Origin: Lysobacteraceae bacterium
GTDB lineage: Bacteria; Pseudomonadota; Gammaproteobacteria; Xanthomonadales; Xanthomonadaceae
Direction: 5' to 3'
DNA length: 11,066 nucleotides
Assembly (NCBI GenBank): GCA_003449515.1
Contig: DMHI01000149.1
Span: forward strand, 1-11,066
The notes beneath the pieces are model-generated. The model was not told where the DNA came from, ran no database searches, and was given only the letters and a program-made list of their open reading frames with translations. Each line of letters opens with the position of its first letter. Position 1 is the stretch's first letter. Both the position numbers and the translations under genes were made by a program. This document shows, piece after piece, positions 1-6,751 of the stretch.

Positions 1-201
1 CTGCCGGTGTACGAGATCCTGGTGCTCGACGAGGCCATCGCCAACGCGATCGCCGACGACGCCGGGCGCGAGGCCGTCCGGACGCTGGCGCTGGCCAGCG
101 GCTTCGCCGACATGACGGTTGTCGCCAAGCGCCGCGTGGCGATGGGCCAGACCACGCCGGCGGAAGTGCTGCGCGTGGTGGGCGACGGGCCGAAGCCATG
201 A
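1..201 (+). CDS. GspE/PilB-family secretion/pilus assembly ATPase, C-terminal fragment
   Basis: Only the last 66 codons lie in the window; the reading frame is open from base 1 and the gene continues upstream. Proteins of this family are cytoplasmic hexameric ATPases that power assembly of type IV pili or type II secretion pseudopili by acting on the GspF/PilC platform protein. The visible tail has the family's usual C-terminal pattern: a YEIL strand, a helix leading to a GF-x-DM turn, then a basic segment with GQTTPAEVLRV before the stop. The Walker boxes and Cys4 zinc motif would be upstream. The stop codon overlaps the ATG of the GspF-type gene (ATGA), the classic E-F arrangement, which supports the call. 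I cannot tell from the tail whether it is GspE, PilB or MshE. Confidence 0.85.
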   Translation: MPVYEILVLDEAIANAIADDAGREAVRTLALASGFADMTVVAKRRVAMGQTTPAEVLRVVGDGPKP

Positions 202-1454
202 ACGTCTACTACTACCGCGTGCTGCTGGCCAGCGGCCGCACCAAGACCGGCATCGCCCAGCTCGCGGTGGAGCAGGACAGTTCGGCACGGCTGTGGCTGG
301 AGAAGAACTTCGAGGCCACCGTCGTCGACCTCACCCGGCTGCCGGGCTGGCTGGCCGAGACCCAGCGCAGCCTCGCGCACCTGATCCGCCCCAACATCCG
401 CCCGCCCGAGCTCGCCGGGATGCTGCGCGACATGGCGGTGATGACCAGCAGCGGTATCCCCGTGGTCGAGGCGCTGCGCGCCGTGGCGCAAGAGGTGGGT
501 ACCGGCCGCGCCTCGAACGCGGCACGGGTGGCGCGCAATGTGATGGACGAGCTCGATGCGGGCGCTACGATGAGCGAGGCTTTCGCGCGCTATCCCGACA
601 CCTTCCCGGAGACGGTGCGCAACCTGGTGATGATCGGCGACGAGACCGGCAGCATGGACAAGATGCTCGCCGAGGCTGCCGATCACGTCGAGCGGGTGGC
701 GAAGATGTCCGCCGATACGCGCCAGGCGCTGATCTACCCGGCCTTCGTGTTCGCCTCGATCTTCGCCGCCGGCGGGTTCTGGATCTACTACGTGATCCCG
801 AACCTCACCGGCCTGTTCAAGCAGATGAATGCCGACCTGCCGCCGCTGACCATCGCGGTGATCGCGTTCTCGGAATGGTTCACCGCGCACATCGGCGCGA
901 TCCTCCTCGGCATGGTGGTGCTGGGCTTCGCGCTGTGGGTTGTGTGGCGCTACAGCCGACCGTTCCGCCGCTTCACCCACAACCTGCTGCACCGCCTGCC
1001 GATCGCGCAGACCGTGATGAACTCCGCCGGGCTCGCCTTCCTCACCGAGTACCTCGCCCTGCTGATCCGCGCCGGCGTCGACATGGTCAGCAGCCTCAAG
1101 GTGATGGAGCGCGCGATGCAGGACGAGTACTACCGCGAGCGCATCACCGCCATCCGCCAGGTGCTGGAGCGCGGCGACCGCGTGTCCTCGGCGATGCGCC
1201 AGGTCGGCGGCTTCCCGCCGATGCTGGTGCGCATGGTGTCGGTGGGCGAGGAGACCGGCACGCTCGACGCGCAGCTATCGCGTCTGTCGGCGGAATACAG
1301 CATGCGTCTGCAGCGGCTGATCGCCAACCTCTCGGAAATCATCAAGCCGGTCGTCGTGCTGCTCGCCGGCGGCCTGTTCATCCTGCTCATCGTCGCCCTG
1401 CTGCTGCCGGTCTACGACCTGGTGAAGCAGGCGATGTCCGCGCCGCAGTTCTGA
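198..1454 (+). CDS. GspF/PilC-family inner-membrane platform protein
   Basis: This 418-aa protein has the normal length and layout of the GspF/PilC/MshG family, the polytopic inner-membrane platform that couples the ATPase to pilin extraction and filament growth. It contains two repeated cytoplasmic F domains, about residues 70-175 and 270-380. Each carries the family signature: FPETVRNLVMIGDETGSMDK near residues 136-155 and FPPMLVRMVSVGEETGTLD near 339-357. Three hydrophobic segments are visible at about 178-205, 231-250 and 381-405. The short N-terminal region MNVYYYRVLLASGR is the usual start. The ATG overlaps the upstream ATPase stop by four bases and has only a weak ribosome binding site, so translation is probably coupled. 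The gene continues directly into a run of prepilin-like genes, so it most likely serves a dedicated filament. Orthology to a named system cannot be fixed here. Confidence 0.93.
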   Translation: MNVYYYRVLLASGRTKTGIAQLAVEQDSSARLWLEKNFEATVVDLTRLPGWLAETQRSLAHLIRPNIRPPELAGMLRDMAVMTSSGIPVVEALRAVAQEVGTGRASNAARVARNVMDELDAGATMSEAFARYPDTFPETVRNLVMIGDETGSMDKMLAEAADHVERVAKMSADTRQALIYPAFVFASIFAAGGFWIYYVIPNLTGLFKQMNADLPPLTIAVIAFSEWFTAHIGAILLGMVVLGFALWVVWRYSRPFRRFTHNLLHRLPIAQTVMNSAGLAFLTEYLALLIRAGVDMVSSLKVMERAMQDEYYRERITAIRQVLERGDRVSSAMRQVGGFPPMLVRMVSVGEETGTLDAQLSRLSAEYSMRLQRLIANLSEIIKPVVVLLAGGLFILLIVALLLPVYDLVKQAMSAPQF

Positions 1455-1456
1455 CC

Positions 1457-1461
1457 GGAGG
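1457..1461 (+). promoter_or_regulatory. Shine-Dalgarno site for the 762-aa prepilin-like gene
   Basis: GGAGG lies six bases upstream of the ATG at 1468, just after the gspF-type stop codon. It fixes the start of the next gene. Confidence 0.8.
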
Positions 1462-1467
1462 CCCGCC

Positions 1468-3756
1468 ATGAGTCCGCTCGAACCCGCCCACCGCGTTCCA
1501 CCGTCTGCCACGCGCCGGCAGCGCGGCATCGGCCTCGTCCAGGCCCTGCTGCTGGTCGTACTGATCGGTGCCGCTGTCGTGGCCGGCGCCACCCTGCTGC
1601 GTTCGTCGATCCCGGCCGACCAAGCCGCCCGGCAGGAGCAGGCCCTGCGCTGGGCGGACGAAGCGCTGGTGGCCTATGCCGCCGCCAACGCCCGCCTGCC
1701 CTGCCCGGTGAGCAGCCCCACCGCGTCAGCGACGGCCTGCGTCGCGCCAGGCGAGAAGGGCTGGCTACCGGTGCGCGCCCTCGAGGCCGTGCATCCGGGT
1801 GGCGCCGGACCCGGCACGCCGCTGCGTTACGTCGTCTATCGTGGCAGCGGTGACAGCGATCTCGCGGTGGCCAGCAACGCCTTCAGCCCGCACACCTGGG
1901 AGCGCGTGGCCCACAACCTCGACCCGATCAACGGCCTCGACTTCTGCGCCAAGCTGGCGAGCGCCGCGCGCGAGACCATCGCTGCATTCCAAGCGAACCG
2001 CGCCAACACCTTCGACGCCGACGGAACCCCGCTGAACGTGGCGTTCGGCCTGATCGCCGCCGGTCCCACACCGGGGGATGGCGGCGGCCGCTTCGACGGG
2101 GTGAACCAGCAGACCAGTGCGGTGTTCGCCGCACCGTCGCAGCGTGCCGACAGCGCCTACGACGACCGCACCCACGCGCGCGAATTCGGCAGCCTCGCCG
2201 AGACGCTGGGCTGCGGCCACGTCGATCCCGCCAACCCCGATGGCCTCGCGCTGGCGGCGGTCGACATGCTCGGGCTCGCGCTCGATGTCAGCGACGAGGT
2301 GACCGAGCAGCACGAGGGCAACAAGGAGGACACGGCGCTGGCAGTGGCGATGGCCACCGTGTCGACGGTTTTCGCCGGCATCAATGTGGCGCTGGCCGCC
2401 GCGAGCATCGCCAATTCGGTCTCGACACTGGCCACCGCGGTCAGCCAGCTGGCGACGGCGACGGCGACCTGCGCGATCCCGCCCTTCGTCGCCTGCGGCC
2501 TGATTCCGCCCTACACGGCGGCGGTGATCGCGGCGAAGGTGGCGATCGGGCTGGCCACCGGCGCGACGGTGCTGGCCACGGCGGCGATCGTCCCCACCGC
2601 AACGGCGCTGGACAAGACCATCGAGGCCTACAACATGGCGCAGCAGCCGCTGGCTGGCGCCACCGTCGACCTGGGCGCCGCAACCGAGCGCACCTGCATC
2701 GCCGCCGAAGGCGGCATGGTCAGCGTCGAGGCCGACGCCAACGGCAACCTCATTCCCCGCGACCCGCCGGTGTTCCGCCCGGGCCTGCGCCAGGAACGTG
2801 ACGCCACGGCCGCCGAGCTCGCGACCCTGCGCACGCAGATCGCCGAACGCCGCGCCCGCGTGGCGCTGCTCGAGCAGATCCCGTCGGTGGAGCTGATCGA
2901 GTATCCGCCGCCGCCGATTCGACGCACGGGCGAGTCGGACGCCGACTTCGCGGCGCGCGAGCAGGAATGGCGCAACAGCCGCATCGACCAGGAAACCATG
3001 CTGCAGGCCAAGCTGGAGGCGATCCGCCAGGCCAAGCAGGCGCAGTTCGACGCCGAGGCCGCCGCCGACTTCGCGAACAACGCCCGGCGCGAGCTGGCCA
3101 CGATGCAGGATTCGGTGAACCGGCTCTCGGCCGACGTGGCGCTCTGCGATGCCTCGCCGCCGGCCGATCGCACCGGCCAGGCCCGCTGCGCGCACATGCG
3201 CCGCGCCCTGCTCGGCATGACCACCTGCGACGCGAATGTGCTGACGGCCGAGCAGGTCCGCGACCGCCTGTGCCTGCCGTGGAAGCAGGAGGACCTCGCC
3301 ACCGCGGTGGCGCGGAGCAACGCGGCGAACGCCGAGTTCAACCGCCTCGAGCGCATCGCCGTCGACCTGCCGGTGCCGCCGATCAAGCCGTACATGAACA
3401 ACAGCGGGATCTACGCCGGCCGCTGGGACTGCCTGATCCTGGGCTTCTGCAACCCGCTGATCATCCCGAACCAGGCGGAGAACGACGAGCGCGACACCTA
3501 CGCCAAGCTGGTCTACAGCCTGATCGGCATGGAGGTGTCGCTGCGAGAGAAGGAGGACGAGCTGGCCGAGGAGGAGCTCGCCTACCAGAACGCCAGGGCC
3601 CAGTGCGAGACGCTGCGCGCGCTGAACCCCGGTGCCGACGGCGGCGGGACGCAGCAGCCGCCGATGTGGGCGGGTGCCAGCGCGATCATGCAGGCGGCCA
3701 ACTGCCGCGGCGCCACCGGCGCGATCACGCCGGTGGACTGCCGGAGCCCGCCGTGA
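1468..3756 (+). CDS. Very large prepilin-like protein (762 aa), minor pseudopilin candidate
   Basis: The N-terminus is a 20-residue basic leader ending RRQRG, followed by I-G-L-V-Q and a hydrophobic helix to about residue 44. This is a prepilin peptidase-type signal, but Gln25 replaces the usual Glu at mature position 5. Residues 60-250 carry elements shared with the next two genes: ADEALVAY, ARLPCP (Cys79) with Cys91, LRYVVY, NGLDFC (Cys160) and ETLGC (Cys249). Residues 288-380 are a long Ala-rich hydrophobic region. About 444-470, 500-558 and 680-716 are charged, heptad-like helices, probably coiled coils. There are 16 cysteines. It is far larger than ordinary pseudopilins; GspK-type tip subunits also lack Glu5 and are large, so a tip role is a reasonable inference, but I see no specific GspK homology. 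Start chosen by the GGAGG site. Membrane-inserted, then presumably periplasmic or surface-exposed. Exact function unknown. Confidence 0.85.
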   Translation: MSPLEPAHRVPPSATRRQRGIGLVQALLLVVLIGAAVVAGATLLRSSIPADQAARQEQALRWADEALVAYAAANARLPCPVSSPTASATACVAPGEKGWLPVRALEAVHPGGAGPGTPLRYVVYRGSGDSDLAVASNAFSPHTWERVAHNLDPINGLDFCAKLASAARETIAAFQANRANTFDADGTPLNVAFGLIAAGPTPGDGGGRFDGVNQQTSAVFAAPSQRADSAYDDRTHAREFGSLAETLGCGHVDPANPDGLALAAVDMLGLALDVSDEVTEQHEGNKEDTALAVAMATVSTVFAGINVALAAASIANSVSTLATAVSQLATATATCAIPPFVACGLIPPYTAAVIAAKVAIGLATGATVLATAAIVPTATALDKTIEAYNMAQQPLAGATVDLGAATERTCIAAEGGMVSVEADANGNLIPRDPPVFRPGLRQERDATAAELATLRTQIAERRARVALLEQIPSVELIEYPPPPIRRTGESDADFAAREQEWRNSRIDQETMLQAKLEAIRQAKQAQFDAEAAADFANNARRELATMQDSVNRLSADVALCDASPPADRTGQARCAHMRRALLGMTTCDANVLTAEQVRDRLCLPWKQEDLATAVARSNAANAEFNRLERIAVDLPVPPIKPYMNNSGIYAGRWDCLILGFCNPLIIPNQAENDERDTYAKLVYSLIGMEVSLREKEDELAEEELAYQNARAQCETLRALNPGADGGGTQQPPMWAGASAIMQAANCRGATGAITPVDCRSPP
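3743..3746 (+). promoter_or_regulatory. Shine-Dalgarno site for the 360-aa prepilin-like gene
   Basis: GGAG followed by the spacer CCCGCC precedes the GTG at 3753. The same core and spacer occur before the gene at 1468 (GGAGG-CCCGCC-ATG), which supports the GTG as the true start. Confidence 0.7.
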
Positions 3757-4835
3757 CCCGGCGCGGTCGCATCGCCAGCCGGCGAGCGTCACGCGGCTGG
3801 TCGCTCGTGGAGCTGGCGGTCGTTCTGGTCGTCGTCGGCGCCATCGGCGTGCTGCTGTGGCGCCTGCTGCCGCTCGCCCCGCAGGTGGCGGCTGGCGACC
3901 TGGCCGGCCGCGAGCTGGCGCAGGCCGAGCAGGCGCTGGTCGGCCATGTGCTGGCGCATGGGCGCCTGCCCGCGCCGGAGGTGCGCAACGGCCTCGGCGT
4001 GCTGCCGGTCGACGCGCTCGGACTGCCGGCGCGCTTGGCCGTCCGCTACCAGGTGCAGCCCTCGCTGACGGTGTCGCCGGGCGACGAATTCCGGCCGCTG
4101 CTGCCGCCTGATCCGGTCATCGACCCGGCCGCGCCGGTGCAGACCGGCTTCGTCAACGGGCTCGATTTCTGCATGGCGCTGAAGGGCGCCGAGGCGCTCA
4201 GCCTGACCGGCATGGACAACATCCCCACCGCGTTCGCGCTGATGCACGGTGGGTCGGCCGGCCACGAGCGGATGGCCACCGCCGCCTTCGCGCTGCCGGG
4301 CAGCGCCGGCCTCGGGGAACGGCGCGTGCTGGCCGTCGGGCCCGGCGAGTTCGCGAGCCGGCTGGGCTGCCCGGACCGCGTCGCGCGTGCGCACGGCGCG
4401 GCGCGGGCGGCCTACGCGGCCTACGACGTGGCGCGGGTGGCCAACGAGTACCAGCGGATGCGCGCCTTCGCGATCAGCGTCGCCGAGATGAACCTCGAGA
4501 ACGCCGAGACCGCCGAGCTGTTCGCCGGCTTCGATGTCGCCTACGGCGTGTTCCTCGAGGCCGTGGCCATCCTGCAGGAGGCCGCGGGTTGGCCGCCAGA
4601 CGGCCTCGCCATCGCCACCGGCATCGCGTCGCACGTGACGGCGACCATCCAGCTCGGCATCGCCATCAGCAATCTCGCCGCCGCCGTGGAAGACCTCGAA
4701 GCGGCGCGCGCCGACCAGCTCGTGGCCGAGAACCAGCTGGCCGCCGCCAACAGCAACCTGCAGCGGATGGACACGCTGGCCAGCGGCGCGCTGACCCACG
4801 CGCGCGTCCTCGACGAAAAGGGGCTCGAGCCATGA
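3753..4835 (+). CDS. Prepilin-like minor pseudopilin, paralogue of its neighbours (360 aa)
   Basis: The start is the GTG overlapping the upstream stop (GTGA), chosen for its Shine-Dalgarno site and because it gives a short basic leader, MTRRGRIASRRASRG. The frame is open further upstream, but that part is only the shadow of the preceding gene. Predicted peptidase cleavage is after Gly15, giving W-S-L-V-E, with Glu at mature position 5 and an unusual Trp at position 1. The hydrophobic helix runs to about residue 42. Shared family elements follow: AEQALVGH, RLPAP (the Cys of the sisters is replaced by Ala74), LAVRYQV, NGLDFC (Cys140), RVLAVG and SRLGC (Cys206). These are its only two cysteines, so they are likely a disulfide. 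Residues 210-345 are almost entirely Ala-rich helix, ending in a coiled-coil-like segment. Probably a minor subunit of the same filament; function inferred from family and operon only. Confidence 0.85.
   Translation: MTRRGRIASRRASRGWSLVELAVVLVVVGAIGVLLWRLLPLAPQVAAGDLAGRELAQAEQALVGHVLAHGRLPAPEVRNGLGVLPVDALGLPARLAVRYQVQPSLTVSPGDEFRPLLPPDPVIDPAAPVQTGFVNGLDFCMALKGAEALSLTGMDNIPTAFALMHGGSAGHERMATAAFALPGSAGLGERRVLAVGPGEFASRLGCPDRVARAHGAARAAYAAYDVARVANEYQRMRAFAISVAEMNLENAETAELFAGFDVAYGVFLEAVAILQEAAGWPPDGLAIATGIASHVTATIQLGIAISNLAAAVEDLEAARADQLVAENQLAAANSNLQRMDTLASGALTHARVLDEKGLEP
4818..4823 (+). promoter_or_regulatory. Shine-Dalgarno site for the 395-aa prepilin-like gene
   Basis: AAGGGG sits eight bases upstream of the ATG at 4832, inside the end of the preceding gene. 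It supports this ATG, which overlaps the previous stop codon as ATGA. Confidence 0.65.
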
Positions 4836-6019
4836 TCGCGACGTCCGTCGGCCGCATGCGCGGCTTCTCGCTGGTCGAGCTCACGGTCACCCTGGTGGCC
4901 ATCGGCCTCGTGTCGCTGGTGCTGGTGCAGTTCCTGGGCACCGCGACGCTGCAGCGCAGCGAGGCCGCCGGCCGCGACCTGCTGCAGCGCGCCGACGACG
5001 CCCTGCTCGCTTTCGCGATGGTCAACAGTCGGCTGCCCTGCCCGGCGGCACCCGGCACCGGCATCGAGGACTGCGCGCTCGGGCAGGTGGGGCTGCTGCC
5101 CTACCGCACAATCGGGCTGCCCGACGCCGGCGCGCGGCGCATCCGCTATGGCGTGCTGCGCCGTCCGGACGACCGCAAGCTCGACGCCGACCTCGCGCGC
5201 GCCATCGACCGCTTCGACCCGATGCAGGTGCTGGGCGGCGGGCTCGCCACCGAGTTTCCGCTCGGCAATGCCAACGGCATCGACCTGTGCTGGGCGCTGC
5301 GCACGGCGCAGGCCGCGCCCACCGACGCGGCCTTCCTGCACGTCACCCGCCCGGATGCGCCGACGACGCTGGCCGACCACGTGGCCTATGCCGTGGCGCT
5401 GCCGGCGCCGGGCCGCAGCTTCGGCGGCCGACAGGCCACGAACGCGCCGGCGTTCGATTCGCCGCGGCGGCGCGCCAATCCCGACCACGCGGATCGCGTG
5501 CTCGCCGTGGGCCTCGACCAGCTGTGGACCCGCATGCGCTGCGGCGAGACGCTCGCCACCGCGTCGCACGCCCACTTCAACGCCGCCGCGGCGATCACCG
5601 TCGTGCACACCGCGCTGCGCGACTACCGCAGCCAGCTCGCGATCGCGCTGAAACTCGCCGAGGCCAACGTCGACAGCGGTGCTGCGGCCTTACTCAACGG
5701 CGTCGCCGGCACCGCGAGCGCGGCCGGCGGCACGGCCGACACCATCTCCGAAGGTCTCGCCAGCACCGGCATCGTGGCCTACCGCGTGGCCCTCGGCGTG
5801 GTGGCGACGATTGCCGCGGTGGCGGTCACCGCGACCGCCGGCGCGCTCATCGCCGCATCGGTCGAGGCCCGCGACAAGGCGGAGGAGGTCCACGACTGCG
5901 TCGACAGCAGCGATAACCCGATCCCGGGCTGCATCGTCGAGCTGATCGACGACGCCCGTGCGCTCGAACCGGTGATCCTGCAGAACGCCCAGACCGCCGA
6001 CGCCATCGGCCTGTACTGA
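4832..6019 (+). CDS. Prepilin-like minor pseudopilin, paralogue of its neighbours (395 aa)
   Basis: The leader MIATSVGRMRG is followed by F-S-L-V-E and a hydrophobic helix to about residue 38, a textbook class III prepilin signal with Glu16 at mature position 5. The ATG overlaps the previous stop (ATGA) and has an AAGGGG site; upstream reading frame is shadow sequence. Family elements: ADDALLAF, SRLPCP (Cys70) with Cys81, GLLPYRTIGL, RIRYGV, NGIDLC (Cys153), RVLAVG and TRMRC (Cys237). The segment RVLAVG-x5-R-x-x-C aligns without gaps to the 360-aa neighbour. Residues 245-285 are helical, and 316-344 form a second strongly hydrophobic Ala/Val/Thr stretch that could be a membrane or buried helix. 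A last cysteine pair, 356 and 367, brackets a short loop. Likely a minor subunit of the operon's filament; the large C-terminal region has no function I recognise. Confidence 0.85.
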   Translation: MIATSVGRMRGFSLVELTVTLVAIGLVSLVLVQFLGTATLQRSEAAGRDLLQRADDALLAFAMVNSRLPCPAAPGTGIEDCALGQVGLLPYRTIGLPDAGARRIRYGVLRRPDDRKLDADLARAIDRFDPMQVLGGGLATEFPLGNANGIDLCWALRTAQAAPTDAAFLHVTRPDAPTTLADHVAYAVALPAPGRSFGGRQATNAPAFDSPRRRANPDHADRVLAVGLDQLWTRMRCGETLATASHAHFNAAAAITVVHTALRDYRSQLAIALKLAEANVDSGAAALLNGVAGTASAAGGTADTISEGLASTGIVAYRVALGVVATIAAVAVTATAGALIAASVEARDKAEEVHDCVDSSDNPIPGCIVELIDDARALEPVILQNAQTADAIGLY

Positions 6020-6029
6020 ATCCGCCGCC

Positions 6030-6728
6030 ATGCCCACGAACGCCTCTTCCGTCCCCTCGTCCCGCGGCTTCACCATTCTCGAGATGTCGGTCGTGTTGGT
6101 CGTCATCGCGCTGATCGTCGGTGCCGCCGCAGTAGGGCGCGATCTCTACCGAAGCGCCCAGGAGGAACGCTTCAGCAGCGACTTCGTGCAGGCTTGGCTG
6201 CTGGCCTATGACCGCTTCGTCGCGGGCACCGGCACGGTGCCCGGCGACGATTTCGATAACCCCACCGGCCTCGTGGCCGGAGGCACGAACCGCTTCGTCT
6301 GCGACCTCGACCTGCAGAACGCCATGCTGGCAGCCGGCGTGACGCTGCCCGATGGCCGCGGCGAGGGTTTCGCCAACCGCTATGTCTATCAGGACGCCCG
6401 AGGCAATCCGCAGGACGTGCGCGTTTGCGTCGGCGCGGTCGACTGGGCCGAGCCGGCCGGCAGCGTGGGCGCCTTTGCGCTGCGACCGCGCAACGTGATG
6501 CGCTTCGAGGGTCTGACGCCCTCGCTCGCGGCAACCCTCGACACCCGGCTCGATGGGCGGGTCGATCCCTTCCGCGGGCGGTTCCGCGAGGTCGGTCGGC
6601 AAAACGCGCTGGCCACGCCGACGCCGGCCCGGCCGTGGAGCGCGGATGATCGCGACAACCTCGGCGGCGGCACGAACCCCGACGACCAGGTTGCCCTCGT
6701 GCAGGGCTACCTGCGGATGAGCCAGTAG
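6030..6728 (+). CDS. Type IV pilin-like protein / pseudopilin (232 aa)
   Basis: The short leader ends SSRG and is followed by F-T-I-L-E-M and a hydrophobic helix to about residue 36. Predicted cleavage is after Gly13 and Glu18 is at mature position 5. The helix continues as the usual amphipathic stalk (DFVQAWLLAYDRF), then a TGTVPGDD turn that I recall from other prepilin-type proteins. Two cysteines (91 and 133) could form a disulfide in the globular head. The segment LDTRLDGRVDPFRGRFR near residues 169-185 resembles the 'iD...DDG.p..G.ir' element of many minor pilins. It starts 10 bases after the previous stop with no clear Shine-Dalgarno site, so it may be translated by coupling. It does not share the RLPxP/NG-D-x-C pattern of the three preceding proteins. 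It is the most conventional candidate for a main or core subunit of this filament, but that is inference. Confidence 0.88.
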   Translation: MPTNASSVPSSRGFTILEMSVVLVVIALIVGAAAVGRDLYRSAQEERFSSDFVQAWLLAYDRFVAGTGTVPGDDFDNPTGLVAGGTNRFVCDLDLQNAMLAAGVTLPDGRGEGFANRYVYQDARGNPQDVRVCVGAVDWAEPAGSVGAFALRPRNVMRFEGLTPSLAATLDTRLDGRVDPFRGRFREVGRQNALATPTPARPWSADDRDNLGGGTNPDDQVALVQGYLRMSQ

Positions 6729-6751
6729 TCACGGTAGAAAGTAGCGCGCGC

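Noticed and set aside
119..1471. 450-codon plus-strand frame overlapping the platform protein gene
   Set aside because: Arg/Pro/Ala-rich shadow of the GspF/PilC-family gene, which has matching domains and membrane segments in its own frame.
2967..3752. Upstream extension of the 360-aa prepilin-like gene to an earlier ATG
   Set aside because: The extension is the shifted frame of the preceding gene and would bury the prepilin leader deep inside the protein. The GTG at 3753 with its ribosome site gives a proper leader.
1765..3792. Long antisense open frame of 675 codons opposite the 762-aa prepilin-like gene
   Set aside because: Composition is dominated by Arg, Gly, Ala and His with no domain pattern, as expected from the complement of a high-GC gene. 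The sense frame has the leader, family motifs and a ribosome site.
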